From: Pseudoflavonifractor sp. AF19-9AC
Lineage (GTDB): Bacteria > Bacillota > Clostridia > Oscillospirales > Oscillospiraceae
Length of the DNA: 64,000 nt
Reading direction: 5' to 3'
Assembly (NCBI RefSeq): GCF_003478995.1
Contig: NZ_QUGI01000003.1
Span: 377,203-441,202, forward strand
The position numbers and the translations under genes were made by a program. Positions 50,669-59,920 of the stretch are shown one piece after another; the stretch's first letter is position 1, and each line of letters opens with the position of its first letter. The notes beneath the pieces were generated by a model, which saw only the letters and a list, made by a program, of their open reading frames with translations, did not search any database and was not told where the DNA came from.

Positions 50669-52158
50669 GTTGCTTCCTCCTCTGTCTCGGGGACGTACAG
50701 CGGGAACCCAACGGTGAACACGCTGCCCTCCGGATTTCTGGGCCGGGCCGTGACCCAGCCTCCGTGGCGGCGCACCGTGTCCCGGACAATGGACAGTCCC
50801 AGCCCGGTTCCCCCCGCAGCGCGGGAGCGGGCCTTATCCACCCGGTAGAAGCGGTTGAAGACCTTGGGCAGATCCTCCTCGGGAATGCCGATTCCCGTGT
50901 CCTCCACCTCCAGCAGCACCTGATCCCGCTCCGGATAGACCGAGAGGTACACATGTCCCCCGACAAAGTTATACTTTACCGCGTTCTCCAGCAGATTAAA
51001 ACAAATCTGATAGAGTTCATCCTCGGTGCACAAAATCACGCAGCCCGGCTTCAAGCTGGATTCAATGGTCACGCCCGCCGCATCCGCCACCGGTCCCAGG
51101 CGACCAGCCGCCCGCTGTGCCACCTTGGACACATCCACCGGCACCGTCTTTTTGGCCGGCAGACTGTCCAGCCGGGTCAGGGCCAGCAGATGTTCTGTGA
51201 TACGGGTCAGGCGCTCTGCCTCGTCCCCGATGTCGCTGACAAAATCCCGGACGGTCTCCTGGTCCATGTGGTCATTCTGCAAAATGGAATCGGTGAGCAG
51301 CCGGATGGAGGCCAGGGGGGTCTTCAGCTCGTGGCTGGCGTCGGAGACAAAGCGCCTTCGCACCTCCTCCGTGGTCTGGAGGCGGTCGGTGAGCTGGTTA
51401 AATTCCTCTGCCAGCTGGGCCATCTCATCCCGGCCCACGGGCTGCAGCCGGTGGCCGTACTCTCCCTCTCCCACAATGCGGATGGCCCGCAGCAGGGCTG
51501 CAATGCGGGCGGTGAGCATCTTGGAAAAGAAGGCGCTGAGCACCAGGGTGGTGGCGGCAATCACTAGAGAAATGTACCGCAGATTCTGCTGCAGACCCAC
51601 CAGCAGAGCGCCCTGGGCCTCGTCCTGCTCCAGAATGTAGATGGCTCCAATGGTCATCCCCCGGTACACAATGGGCCAGGCTACCGTGGACACAAAGGTA
51701 TTGTTCACAAACTGGGAACAAAACACATCCTTGCCCCGCAGCGCCAGCACAATCTCCTGGTAGAGGGCGTAGCGGTACACCGGCTCCTGCTGCTCCGGCT
51801 CTTCCTGCTCCTCCTGGTCCTGCGTTCCGCTGTCCGTGAGACTGTCATAGAGGATGAAGCCGGCAGGATCGGTCACCAGAATCCGGGTCAGGCCGGAGTT
51901 GTCCAGCATGTTCATTACCCGCACCACCTGGTCTGAGGTGAGGGTCTCCAGCTCCATGAGGGCCGAAGCCATCACCGCCGCCTGGCTTTTCAGCGAGTCC
52001 CGCTTGGAACGGAACAGCAGGTCCTGGGAGGCAATGACCGGGTAGGTGTTCAGCAGCACCAGCACTACCGCGAAAATGACCAGGTAGCTCAGGGCATACT
52101 TCACCTGCAGCGAGGAAAAAAAGGGGATTTTATGCTTTTTCCGCTGTCCCTCTTCCAA
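50665..52158 (-). CDS. Sensor histidine kinase, HAMP-HisKA-HATPase type
   Basis: 497 residues. Membrane helix 1 (about 18-38), an extracellular sensing domain of about 140 residues with a Glu/Gln-rich insert, helix 2 (about 190-210), HAMP, HisKA with the phospho-acceptor His in SDASHELKTPLASI, and HATPase_c with NAVKYN (N box), DTGIGIP (G1) and GGTGLGLSIV (G2). I place the start at TTG 52158, ten bases after GGAGG; an upstream start at 52239 would overlap the regulator gene. It pairs with the response regulator 32 bases upstream. Domain order resembles PhoR/WalK-type kinases but without PAS. Confidence 0.92.
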   Translation of the reverse strand: MEEGQRKKHKIPFFSSLQVKYALSYLVIFAVVLVLLNTYPVIASQDLLFRSKRDSLKSQAAVMASALMELETLTSDQVVRVMNMLDNSGLTRILVTDPAGFILYDSLTDSGTQDQEEQEEPEQQEPVYRYALYQEIVLALRGKDVFCSQFVNNTFVSTVAWPIVYRGMTIGAIYILEQDEAQGALLVGLQQNLRYISLVIAATTLVLSAFFSKMLTARIAALLRAIRIVGEGEYGHRLQPVGRDEMAQLAEEFNQLTDRLQTTEEVRRRFVSDASHELKTPLASIRLLTDSILQNDHMDQETVRDFVSDIGDEAERLTRITEHLLALTRLDSLPAKKTVPVDVSKVAQRAAGRLGPVADAAGVTIESSLKPGCVILCTEDELYQICFNLLENAVKYNFVGGHVYLSVYPERDQVLLEVEDTGIGIPEEDLPKVFNRFYRVDKARSRAAGGTGLGLSIVRDTVRRHGGWVTARPRNPEGSVFTVGFPLYVPETEEEAT

Positions 52159-52190
52159 GGTTCCAGCGCCTCCTTTCCCGGCCTGCAAGC

Positions 52191-52892
52191 TCAGTTCTGG
52201 CCCCCGCTGCGGTTGGCCAGGTAGTAGCCCACGCCCCATTTGGTTCGGATATACTCAGGGTTGGCAGGGTCCATCTCCAGCTTCTCCCGCAGGCGGCGCA
52301 CATGGACGTCCACCGTGCGGTAGTCCCCAATGTACTCATAGCCCCACACCACATTGAGCAGGTTCTCCCGGCTGAACACCCGCCCGGGATTGCGCATCAG
52401 AAGCTCCATCAGGTCAAATTCCTTGGCCGTCAGGTCCACACTCCTGCCCGACTTCCAGGCCGAGCGCTCTCCGGTGTCCAGCTTGATGTGGCCCGCCGTC
52501 AGCACATTCTCCGACTGCTTCTGCTCCGTCGCTCCGGAGCGGCGCAGCAGGGCTCGAATACGGGCCTTGACCTCCAGGATGTTGAAGGGCTTTGTAATGT
52601 AATCATCCGCTCCGTACTCAAAGCCGATGATCTTGTCCGTGTCCTCGCTGCGGGCAGTGAGCATGATAATGGGCACGTTGGAAAACTCCCGAATCCGCAT
52701 ACAGGCCTGCAGCCCGTCGATTTTGGGCATCATCAGGTCCAGGATAATGAGATCGAAGCTACCCTCCCGGGCCAGCTCCACCGCCTGCTCCCCGTCGTAG
52801 CCCACTTCCACCTGGTAGCCCTCGTGCTCCAGATTAAATTTGATGCCTTTGACCAGCACCTGCTCGTCATCCACTACTAAAATTTTTGCCAT
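52191..52892 (-). CDS. OmpR/PhoB family response regulator
   Basis: 233 residues. Receiver domain with VVDDE at 6-10, phospho-acceptor Asp52 in LIILDLMMP, Thr in MLTARSE and Lys in YITKPF. A winged-helix domain (about 135-230) follows with VDLTAKEFDLMELLMRNPGRVFSRENLL and GDYRTVDVHVRRLREKL. Closest by eye to the WalR/PhoP group. It regulates transcription after phosphorylation by the downstream kinase; targets are unknown, but envelope genes are usual. It lies 10 bases after the ComEA-like gene. Confidence 0.95.
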   Translation of the reverse strand: MAKILVVDDEQVLVKGIKFNLEHEGYQVEVGYDGEQAVELAREGSFDLIILDLMMPKIDGLQACMRIREFSNVPIIMLTARSEDTDKIIGFEYGADDYITKPFNILEVKARIRALLRRSGATEQKQSENVLTAGHIKLDTGERSAWKSGRSVDLTAKEFDLMELLMRNPGRVFSRENLLNVVWGYEYIGDYRTVDVHVRRLREKLEMDPANPEYIRTKWGVGYYLANRSGGQN

Positions 52893-52902
52893 GTACTGCT
52901 CC

Positions 52903-53328
52903 TTATTCTTCCGGCACCTGTGTGCCCACGGTCACATAGTCCCGAAGGCCTGAGAGGATGCCCTCCCCAATTCCGTCTACGTTATCCAGCTCGTCCACCG
53001 ACCGGAAGGGGCCGTGCTCCTCCCGGTAGTCCGCAATGGCCTGGGCACGCTTCTCCCCAATACCGGGCAGGCGCTGCAAATCCTCCAGGCCGGCGGTATT
53101 GATGTCAATGACCTCGCCCTCCAGAAGGCTGTCCGGGCGCTCCTCCGAAGACTCCGGCGGCAGAGCTGAGGAATCCTCCTTCTCCTGCTCCGGAGAAATC
53201 GTCTGAGCCGTGGTCACCTGATAGGGCTGGGCCTCACTCTGCCGGGCCAGAAACCATCCGCCGGTGAACAGCACAAAGGCCGCCGTCAGCCCCAGCGCCA
53301 CCTGCTCATACCGTGATATTCCAGCCAT
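52903..53328 (-). CDS. ComEA-like helix-hairpin-helix membrane protein
   Basis: 141 residues. One N-terminal membrane helix (about 9-27), a polar Glu/Ser-rich linker, then a ComEA-type double HhH (about 73-135): IDINTAGLEDLQRLPGIGEKRAQAIADYREEHGPFRSVDELDNVDGIGEGIL. ComEA binds DNA outside the membrane during uptake. The SLBB domain of full ComEA is missing and no comEC adjoins. ATG 53328 follows AAGGGGGAG. It heads the two-component operon, an unusual position, and may serve another DNA- or envelope-related role. Confidence 0.85.
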   Translation of the reverse strand: MAGISRYEQVALGLTAAFVLFTGGWFLARQSEAQPYQVTTAQTISPEQEKEDSSALPPESSEERPDSLLEGEVIDINTAGLEDLQRLPGIGEKRAQAIADYREEHGPFRSVDELDNVDGIGEGILSGLRDYVTVGTQVPEE

Positions 53329-53347
53329 GGTTCTCCCCCTTCTGCTC

Positions 53348-53376
53348 TTGCGCAGCCGGTTTGCCTTTGTTATAAT
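53348..53376 (+). promoter_or_regulatory. Promoter of the DacF-like gene
   Basis: TTGCGC (53348-53353), 17-bp spacer, TATAAT (53371-53376). It lies within the gap shared with the divergent ComEA-like gene. Confidence 0.6.
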
Positions 53377-53446
53377 AAAAAGTAATCCTTCCGGCAGGTT
53401 ATCTGCACATACGCAATTAGTATATCATACATGTGGAGAATTTCCT

Positions 53447-54817
53447 ATGAAAAAAAATCGTTTTTTTGCCTGGCTGCTTCTTGTCCCCCTTGTCCTGTCC
53501 CTGTTTGTTCCCATTCCCGCCGCCGCTTTGGATGAACCGGAGCTCTACTGCACCAATGCAGTTTTGCTGGATGCCAACTACGGCGAGGTTCTGTACGACA
53601 AAGGGGCCTACGAAAAGGCCTATCCCGCCAGCACCACCAAAGTAATGACCGCCCTGCTGGTGCTGGACGCCATTGAGAGCGGCCAGCTCACGGCGGACAC
53701 CATGGTCACCGCCGGTGAGACCCGGATGCAGGGCATTCCCTCCGGAGCCAGCTACGTGGTTGCCAACCTCAAGCTGGGCGAGGAGATGTCGGTAAAAGAG
53801 CTCCTCTACTGCTTGCTGGTCCCCTCCGCCGCGGACGCCGCCAATGTGTTGGCCGTGGCCGTGGACGGCACCATTGAGGCCTTTGTGGAGCACATGAACC
53901 GCAAGGCCGGTGAGCTGGGCTGTCAGGGCACCCACTTCACCAATACCTCCGGCGTCCACAGCGAGGAGCACTACTCCACCGCCTATGACCTGGCTCTCAT
54001 TATGAATGCCGCCCTCCAGTATGACCTGTTCCGCACCATCATCGGCACCGCCGTTCACACCGTTCCCGCCACCAACATGTCCGAGGAGCGGATGTACTAC
54101 AACACCAACGGTCTGATCTCCAACTGGACCTACAGCGGCTACGTCTATGATAAGTGCATCGGCGGCAAGACGGGCAACACCGACGAGGCCGGCCGCTGTC
54201 TGGTGGCCGCCGCAGAGGACGGGGACACCCTGCTCATCTCTGTGGTGCTGGGCTCCGGTCCCGTGCAGGTGGAGGGCTACGCCGATTTGCGGCAGGGCCA
54301 GCTGATTTCCAGCTCCAACCTGCTGAAATGGGGCTTCAGCAACTTCCAGCGGGTGACCATCACCCGCGGCGATGAGCCGGTGGCTGAAGTTGCCGTCACC
54401 CTGTCCCGCCAGGCCGACTCGGTGCTGGTCAAGCCCCAGGGCTCCATCACCCGCACCTTGCCCAAGGACCTGGACACCGAGCTCATTGAAAGCGAAATCA
54501 CCCTCTTCTCCGATACCGTGGAGGCCCCTGTGAAGGCTGGGGATGTACTGGGCATCATGAAGCTCTCCTATGAGGGCGAGACCTACGGTGAGCTGGATCT
54601 GGTGGCGGTCACCTCGGTGGAACGCTCCGAGCTTCTGTACAAAAAGCAGCAGTTTATTGAGTTCTTCCAGTCCTCCACCGTCAAGCTGGTCCTGGTGGTT
54701 ATCTTCCTGCTGGCCGCCTTTATTCTGCTGAAACTTCTGGTCTTCCGCAAGCGCCGCCGCTACCGTGCCGGTACAGGCGCCCACCGGCGGGGCAACTACC
54801 GCGGCACCCGAAGATAA
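53447..54817 (+). CDS. D-alanyl-D-alanine carboxypeptidase (DacF-like, class C low-MW PBP)
   Basis: 456 residues. Signal peptide (1-27), S11 peptidase domain with S-x2-K at Ser62-Lys65 (ASTTKVM) and K-T-G at 241-243, then a PBP5_C beta domain and a C-terminal membrane helix (about 405-425) with a basic tail. It trims the terminal D-Ala from peptidoglycan stem peptides. The second motif, normally S-x-N, reads Ser127-Ala-Ala (PSAADAAN), so the Asn seems lost. Start ATG 53447 is preceded by TGGAGA. A terminator follows. Confidence 0.88.
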   Translation: MKKNRFFAWLLLVPLVLSLFVPIPAAALDEPELYCTNAVLLDANYGEVLYDKGAYEKAYPASTTKVMTALLVLDAIESGQLTADTMVTAGETRMQGIPSGASYVVANLKLGEEMSVKELLYCLLVPSAADAANVLAVAVDGTIEAFVEHMNRKAGELGCQGTHFTNTSGVHSEEHYSTAYDLALIMNAALQYDLFRTIIGTAVHTVPATNMSEERMYYNTNGLISNWTYSGYVYDKCIGGKTGNTDEAGRCLVAAAEDGDTLLISVVLGSGPVQVEGYADLRQGQLISSSNLLKWGFSNFQRVTITRGDEPVAEVAVTLSRQADSVLVKPQGSITRTLPKDLDTELIESEITLFSDTVEAPVKAGDVLGIMKLSYEGETYGELDLVAVTSVERSELLYKKQQFIEFFQSSTVKLVLVVIFLLAAFILLKLLVFRKRRRYRAGTGAHRRGNYRGTRR

Positions 54818-54847
54818 TGACATACATATCCCAAATCAAATAACAGG

Positions 54848-54885
54848 AGGGGCGGAGAACTGATGATTCTCCGCCCCTCATTTTT
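54848..54885 (+). terminator. Terminator of the DacF-like gene
   Basis: AGGGGCGGAGAA pairs with TTCTCCGCCCCT across 7 bases, followed by CATTTTT. Confidence 0.85.
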
Positions 54886-54907
54886 ACAAAAGTTTCATTA
54901 TGCTATG

Positions 54908-54941
54908 AAAAAGTCCTGAAATCAATTGATTTCAGGACTTT

Positions 54942-54942
<1 letters not shown>
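54908..54942 (-). terminator. Terminator of the first tRNA-Ala
   Basis: Perfect palindrome AAAGTCCTGAAATCA/TGATTTCAGGACTTT starting at the CCA end, with T residues following on the minus strand. Confidence 0.8.
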
Positions 54943-55017
<75 letters not shown>

Positions 55018-55061
55018 AAGTATTCTGTTCTCCTTGCGGCAGCACCGCAAGACCGTAGATT

Positions 55062-55089
55062 ATTATAGCATGTATTCTCTCTTTGTCAA
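55062..55089 (-). promoter_or_regulatory. Promoter of tRNA-Ala copy 1
   Basis: Minus strand TTGACA (55089-55084), 16-bp spacer, TATAAT (55067-55062). A small hairpin (CCTTGCGG-CAG-CACCGCAAGG) lies in the leader, 55032-55051. Confidence 0.8.
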
Positions 55090-55114
55090 GAAAAAATTTC
55101 TTTTTTGTAAAATT

Positions 55115-55153
55115 TTCTGCTGCGGCCGGACAAACCGCCCGGCCGCAGCAGAA
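55115..55153 (-). terminator. Terminator of the threonine-aldolase-like gene
   Basis: TTCTGCTGCGGCCGG pairs perfectly with CCGGCCGCAGCAGAA across 9 bases. On the minus strand AAAATTTTACAAAAAAG follows; the T-run is imperfect. Confidence 0.75.
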
Positions 55154-55155
55154 GC

Positions 55156-56199
55156 TTATTCCTTTACTTCCCGCTGAAGATCGGCCACAAGGGCCTCCAC
55201 ATGCTCCCGCTTGGTGGCCCAGCTGGTGCAGAAACGCACCGCACAGTGGTTCTCATCCACCCGCTGGTAATGAGAAAAGCTGTACTTCTCCTTCAGCTTC
55301 TCAATGGCCTTATCCGGAAGGACGGGGAAAATCAGATTGGTACGGCTGTGCACCAGAAGCGGGCAGCCCGCCTTCTCCAGGCCCTCCCGCAGCAGATCCG
55401 CCAGCTCATCGGCGTGGCGGGCCAGGCGCAGGTACAGTCCGTCTTCAAACAGGGTCAAAAACTGAATTCCCAGCAGCCGTCCCTTGGCCAGCATGCCGCC
55501 CCGCTGCTTGATGAGGTAGCGGAAATCCTCCTTCAGACGGGGCTGGAGAATGACCACAGCCTCGCCGAACAGCGCGCCCTGCTTGGTGCCTCCGATGTAA
55601 AATACGTCGCACAGGCGGGCCAGGTCGGGCAGCGTCAGGGTATTGTCCTCTGCCGCCAGGCCATAGCCCAGGCGGGCACCGTCCAGATACAGCGGCAGGC
55701 CATGGCTGCGGCACACCGCAGAAAGGGCCTCCAGTTCTTCCAAGGTATAGAGGGTTCCCAGCTCCGTGGGATTGGAGATGTACACCATACCCGGCTTGAC
55801 GGTATGCTCCTTGGTCTCGTCGGCCTGATGGGCCGCCCAATACGCCTCTACCTGCGCGGCGGTAAGCTTTCCGTCCTCATTGGGTACCGTCAGCACCTTG
55901 TGCCCTGTGGCTTCAATGGAGCCCGTCTCATGGCTGCTGATGTGGGCGGTATCGGTAGCAATTACGCCCTCGTGGGGCCGCAGGGTCGCCGCAATAACCG
56001 TCAGATTGGCCTGGGTTCCTCCCACCAGGAAGTGAACGTCCGCCTGAGGTGCCTCACACAGCGTCTGAATGTGCGCCCGGGCCTCCTGGCAGAAATGGTC
56101 CTCTCCGTAGCCCTCGGTCTGTTCCAGGTTGGTCTGGGCCAGCTTCTCCAGAATTGCGGGATGGGCCCCTTCGGCATAGTCGCAGTAAAATCGGATCAT
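55156..56199 (-). CDS. Low-specificity L-threonine aldolase-like PLP enzyme
   Basis: 347 residues, beta-eliminating lyase/threonine aldolase family. Motifs: DYAEGAHPAIL at the N terminus (family start: D-x-AEG-x-HP), YGEDHFCQEA, FLVGGTQAN as the PLP phosphate loop, LDGARLGYG with the PLP-nitrogen Asp, and Lys206 in YIGGTKQGALFGEA. It probably splits threonine or a related beta-hydroxy amino acid to glycine and an aldehyde. ATG 56199 has GGAGG nine bases upstream; the frame runs on into the tRNA gene but that part is not coding. It lies between two identical tRNA-Ala genes. Confidence 0.87.
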   Translation of the reverse strand: MIRFYCDYAEGAHPAILEKLAQTNLEQTEGYGEDHFCQEARAHIQTLCEAPQADVHFLVGGTQANLTVIAATLRPHEGVIATDTAHISSHETGSIEATGHKVLTVPNEDGKLTAAQVEAYWAAHQADETKEHTVKPGMVYISNPTELGTLYTLEELEALSAVCRSHGLPLYLDGARLGYGLAAEDNTLTLPDLARLCDVFYIGGTKQGALFGEAVVILQPRLKEDFRYLIKQRGGMLAKGRLLGIQFLTLFEDGLYLRLARHADELADLLREGLEKAGCPLLVHSRTNLIFPVLPDKAIEKLKEKYSFSHYQRVDENHCAVRFCTSWATKREHVEALVADLQREVKE

Positions 56200-56234
56200 G
56201 GCTCGTTTCCTCCATTCCCTCTTATCTCCGATAT

Positions 56235-56270
56235 AAAAAATCGTCGCAAGTCGTTCAGACTTGCGACGAT

Positions 56271-56271
<1 letters not shown>
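56235..56271 (-). terminator. Terminator of the second tRNA-Ala
   Basis: AATCGTCGCAAGTC pairs with GACTTGCGACGATT across GTTCA, with TTTTTT beyond on the minus strand. Confidence 0.85.
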
Positions 56272-56346
<75 letters not shown>

Positions 56347-56391
56347 ATATTGTTCTGAACCAGACCGCTTGTCTCGTTCAGCGCAAGGGAT

Positions 56392-56420
56392 ATGATACCA
56401 GAAACCTTTTTATTTGTCAA
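56392..56420 (-). promoter_or_regulatory. Promoter of tRNA-Ala copy 2
   Basis: Minus strand TTGACA (56420-56415), 17-bp spacer, TATCAT (56397-56392). Confidence 0.8.
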
Positions 56421-56450
56421 TGCCAAATTTAAATTTTTTTCGGTTTCTGT

Positions 56451-56487
56451 AAAAAAGCACCGCAGCCTGAGCTGCGGTGCTTTTTTA
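56451..56487 (-). terminator. Terminator of rpsU
   Basis: AAAAAAGCACCGCAGC pairs with GCTGCGGTGCTTTTTT across 4 bases. Confidence 0.88.
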
Positions 56488-56491
56488 AGTC

Positions 56492-56674
56492 TTAGTAAAA
56501 CTTCTTACGATTCTTGCGGGCGGCCTCAGACTTCTTGCGGCGCTTGACGCTGGGGCTCTCGTAGTGCTCACGCTTACGAACCTCGGCCAGCACGCCAGAC
56601 TTGGCACAGCTGCGCTTGAAGCGCTTCAGGGCGCTCTCCAGAGACTCGTTTTCTCTCACACGGACTTCCGACAT
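56492..56674 (-). CDS. rpsU: 30S ribosomal protein S21
   Basis: 60 residues, full length. It begins [28 protein letters not shown] and ends with a very basic tail ([17 protein letters not shown]), both diagnostic of bS21. ATG 56674 follows GGGAGGGAA. It has its own perfect promoter and terminator; the gatB/yqeY neighbours common in Firmicutes are not here. Confidence 0.97.
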   Translation of the reverse strand: MSEVRVRENESLESALKRFKRSCAKSGVLAEVRKREHYESPSVKRRKKSEAARKNRKKFY

Positions 56675-56750
56675 TTATATTTCCCTCCCTCCGGCGCGGC
56701 GGGGCGTCCCCCGTCCACGTAAGGGCCATTTGTATGGCTTTAACAGTAGT

Positions 56751-56779
56751 ATTATATTCGTTACAGCTCCCCCTGTCAA
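56751..56779 (-). promoter_or_regulatory. Promoter of rpsU
   Basis: Minus strand TTGACA (56779-56774), 17-bp spacer, TATAAT (56756-56751): perfect consensus. Confidence 0.9.
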
Positions 56780-56810
56780 GGGGGAATTGTGAACGCGCTG
56801 TAAACCTTGC

Positions 56811-59240
56811 TCAGGCCTGGGGCTTGAAAATGAGGCTCACCAATTTCCCTTTGACCACGATGGACTTCACCAGGGTCATGCCGTCGGCCAGCTTCTGGAT
56901 CTTGGGCTCGGCCAGGGCGGCAGCCACGATCTCCTCGTCAGAGGCATCCACGGGCACCACGATGTTGGCCTTCACCTTGCCGCTGACCTGGACGGCCATC
57001 TGGACGGAAGCGGCCATGGTCTTGCTCTCGTCGTACTCGGGCCAGGGCTGCAGGCACACCTGTCCGCCGTAGCCCGCCATCTCCCACAGCTCCTCACACA
57101 TGTGGGGGGCGAAGGGAGAGAGCATCAGCAGCAGGGCCTTCATATCGCCCCGGCTGGCTCCGTTGGCGTAGAAGTCGTTGACCAGGGCCATCAGAGCAGC
57201 GATGGCGGTGTTGAACTTCATGGCCTCGATATCCTCGGACACCTTCTTGATGGCCTTGTGGACGGCCGCCTCGTTGGCCTTGGAGTACTCGTCGCCCACA
57301 TGCTCCTGCTCAGTGGCCAGGTTCCACACGCGGTCCAGGAAGCGCTTACAGCCCTTCACCGCGTTGGCAGACCAGGCGGCGGCCTTCTCGAAGTCGCCGA
57401 TGAACATGATATAGGTGCGCATGGTGTCGGCGCCGTACTGGTCGATGATGTCGTTGGGATTCACCACGTTGCCGCGGCTCTTGGACATCTTCTCGCCGCC
57501 CTCGCCCAGGATCATGCCGTGGGAGGTACGCTTCTTATAGGGCTCCTTGGTGGGCACCACGCCGATGTCATAGAGGAACTTGTGCCAGAAGCGGCTATAC
57601 AGTAGGTGGAGGGTGGTGTGCTCCATACCGCCGTTGTACCAGTCCACGGGAGACCAGTACTCCAGCGCCTCTTTGCTGGCCAGAGCCTTATCGTTGTGGG
57701 GATCCATATACCGCAGGAAATACCAGCTAGACCCGGCCCACTGGGGCATGGTGTCGGTCTCCCGCTTGGCGGGGCCGCCGCAGCAGGGGCAGGTGGTATT
57801 CACCCAGTCGGTCATCTTGGAGATGGGAGACTCGCCGTCGTCGGTGGGCTCGTAGGAATCCACCTCGGGCAGCAGCAGGGGCAGCTGGTCCTCGGGCAGG
57901 GGCTGCCAGCCGCACTTCTCGCAGTAGATCATGGGGATGGGCTCGCCCCAGTAGCGCTGACGGGAGAACACCCAGTCGCGCAGCTTGTAGTTCACCTGGG
58001 CGTGGCCGATGCCCTTCTCCTCCAGCCACTTGGTGATGACGGGAATGGCGTCCTTGACGGTGAGGCCGTTGAGGAAGTCGGAGTTGACCAGAATGCCGGT
58101 CTCGTCCTTGGCGGTGAAGGCAGCCTTCTGCACGTCCTCGCCGCCGGAGACCACCTCGATGATCTCACAGCCGAACTTCTTGGCAAACTCCCAGTCGCGG
58201 TCATCGTGGGCAGGAACGGCCATGATGGCGCCGGTGCCGTAGGTGGCCAGGACGTAGTCGGAGATGAAGATGGGGATCTCCTTGCCGTTGACGGGGTTGA
58301 TGCCCTTCACGCCGTCCAGCTGGACGCCGGTCTTCTCCTTGTTGAGCTCGGTACGCTCCAGGTCGGACTTGGAGGCGGCCTCCTTCTGGTAAGCCTTCAC
58401 CTCGTCGGCATTCTTCAGCAGGCCGGTCTCCAGCCACTTGCGGATAAACTCATGCTCGGGAGAGAGGACCATATAGGTGGCGCCGAAGAGGGTGTCGGGA
58501 CGGGTGGTGTAGACCACGATGTCCTCCCCGGTGGTGGCCTTGAAGGTGACCTCGGCACCGGTGGAGCGGCCGATCCAGTTCTTCTGCTGGATCTTCACCC
58601 GCTCGATGAAGTCCAGGCCGTCCAGGTCGTCAATGAGGCGCTGGGCGTAAGCGGTGATCTTCAGCATCCACTGGCTCTTCTCCTTGCGGATGACGGGGGA
58701 GCCGCAGCGCTCGCACACGCCCTCCACAACCTCCTCGTTGGCCAGCACGCACTTGCAGGAGGTACACCAGTTCACGGGCATGGTGGTCTTATAGGCCAGG
58801 CCGTGCTTATAGAGCTGCAGGAAGATCCACTGGGTCCACTTATAGTAGCTGGGGTCGGTGGTGTTGACCACCCGGTCCCAGTCGAAGGAGTAGCCCAGCA
58901 TGTGCAGCTGCTTGGTAAAGTTGGCAATGTTGTCGTGGGTCACCTTGGCGGGGTGAATGTGGTTCTTGATGGCAAAGTTCTCCGTGGGCAGGCCGAAGGC
59001 ATCAAACCCAATGGGGAACATGACGTTATAGCCGTCCATCCGCTTCTTGCGGGCCACCACGTCCATGGCGGTGTAGGGCCGGGCGTGGCCCACATGCAGG
59101 CCGTTGCCCGAGGGATAGGGGAACTCCACCAGGCCGTAGAACTTGGGCTTGCTGGTGTCCCCGGTCTTGCAGGCGAAGGTCTTCTCGTCCTTCCAGCGGG
59201 TCTGCCACTTCTTTTCAATCGCGGTGAAATCGTACTTCAC
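56811..59240 (-). CDS. leuS: Leucyl-tRNA synthetase
   Basis: 809 residues, bacterial class Ia LeuRS. HIGH-type motif [12 protein letters not shown] near 45-55, the CP1 editing domain with the T-rich [13 protein letters not shown] loop and [34 protein letters not shown] as KMSKS, and a C-terminal anticodon/C-terminal domain. I favour the GTG at 59240 ([12 protein letters not shown]), because the GTG at 59249 lies one base after the putative AAGG site. No T-box leader fits between the promoter and start. No terminator was found after the stop. Confidence 0.96.
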   Translation of the reverse strand: MKYDFTAIEKKWQTRWKDEKTFACKTGDTSKPKFYGLVEFPYPSGNGLHVGHARPYTAMDVVARKKRMDGYNVMFPIGFDAFGLPTENFAIKNHIHPAKVTHDNIANFTKQLHMLGYSFDWDRVVNTTDPSYYKWTQWIFLQLYKHGLAYKTTMPVNWCTSCKCVLANEEVVEGVCERCGSPVIRKEKSQWMLKITAYAQRLIDDLDGLDFIERVKIQQKNWIGRSTGAEVTFKATTGEDIVVYTTRPDTLFGATYMVLSPEHEFIRKWLETGLLKNADEVKAYQKEAASKSDLERTELNKEKTGVQLDGVKGINPVNGKEIPIFISDYVLATYGTGAIMAVPAHDDRDWEFAKKFGCEIIEVVSGGEDVQKAAFTAKDETGILVNSDFLNGLTVKDAIPVITKWLEEKGIGHAQVNYKLRDWVFSRQRYWGEPIPMIYCEKCGWQPLPEDQLPLLLPEVDSYEPTDDGESPISKMTDWVNTTCPCCGGPAKRETDTMPQWAGSSWYFLRYMDPHNDKALASKEALEYWSPVDWYNGGMEHTTLHLLYSRFWHKFLYDIGVVPTKEPYKKRTSHGMILGEGGEKMSKSRGNVVNPNDIIDQYGADTMRTYIMFIGDFEKAAAWSANAVKGCKRFLDRVWNLATEQEHVGDEYSKANEAAVHKAIKKVSEDIEAMKFNTAIAALMALVNDFYANGASRGDMKALLLMLSPFAPHMCEELWEMAGYGGQVCLQPWPEYDESKTMAASVQMAVQVSGKVKANIVVPVDASDEEIVAAALAEPKIQKLADGMTLVKSIVVKGKLVSLIFKPQA

Positions 59241-59331
59241 AGTTATCACGCCTTCTCGTATTGTTCCGCCGAACCTCGGCTTATCTCACATGGCCGCGTT
59301 TGCAGCCATTCTCGCAAAACGATTCCGTAAT

Positions 59332-59360
59332 ATTATACAAGAATATAGTCCCGATTGCAA
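59332..59360 (-). promoter_or_regulatory. Promoter of leuS
   Basis: Minus strand TTGCAA (59360-59355), 17-bp spacer, TATAAT (59337-59332). Confidence 0.75.
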
Positions 59361-59397
59361 GGGCCGGACCGGAAAATTCGCCTTTCCCCTCCCTTTC

Positions 59398-59427
59398 TTG
59401 ACGGGCAGACTGTTTTTGTGATAGTAT
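59398..59427 (+). promoter_or_regulatory. Promoter of the ModE-like/MobA-like pair
   Basis: TTGACG (59398-59403), 18-bp spacer, TAGTAT (59422-59427). Confidence 0.6.
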
Positions 59428-59495
59428 CGTTATGTTCCCATTCCAATAACGGCTCCGCCCCGGGCGGCTGCCTGACGAAAGGAAGCGGACCGACC

Positions 59496-59885
59496 ATGAA
59501 AGTCAAACTGAAAGTCACCCTCTGTACCGACGACGGGGAGCGCCTGTTCGGCGAGGGCCCCTATCAGCTTCTCTCAGGCGTGCAGGAGCTGGGAAGCCTC
59601 CGAGCCTCCGCCCAGCGCATGGGCATGGCTTATACCAAAGCCTTCCACATGGTCAAGCATGTGGAGGAGGCCCTCCACATGCCTCTGACCCAGCGCACCA
59701 TCGGCGGCCGGGGCGGCGGCGGGAGCACCCTCACCCCGGAGGGGCAGGAGCTGCTGAAACGCTACGAGGCCTATCGAACCGCCTGCGATCAGGCCGCCCA
59801 CGACCTGTATCGGCAGTACATGGGGGATTTTGCCCCTCCGCAGGAATCCCAGTCGGCCCGGGAGGATCTGCCCCATCAGGCCTGA
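59496..59885 (+). CDS. ModE-type winged-helix regulator lacking molybdate-binding domain
   Basis: 129 residues. The N-terminal HTH_1 domain (about 10-105) follows ModE: GPYQLLSGVQELGSLRASAQRMGMAYTKAFHMVKHVEEAL, then the wing TIGGRGGGGSTLTPEGQELLKRYEAY. The molbindin (TOBE) domains of full ModE are missing, and the C-terminal 25 residues are polar. Single-domain ModE-like proteins are common in Clostridia near molybdenum genes. ATG 59496 has AAAGGAAG. It precedes the MobA-like gene by 35 bases, so it probably regulates molybdenum or selenium/purine-related genes. Confidence 0.85.
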   Translation: MKVKLKVTLCTDDGERLFGEGPYQLLSGVQELGSLRASAQRMGMAYTKAFHMVKHVEEALHMPLTQRTIGGRGGGGSTLTPEGQELLKRYEAYRTACDQAAHDLYRQYMGDFAPPQESQSAREDLPHQA

Positions 59886-59920
59886 GGGCACGGCACCCTT
59901 CCCCCATCAGGAGGTCATTT

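Noticed and set aside
57606..59330. 574-codon open frame antisense to leuS
   Set aside because: Product is Gly/Val/Leu/His-rich and repetitive, typical of antisense frames in GC-rich genes; leuS is certain.
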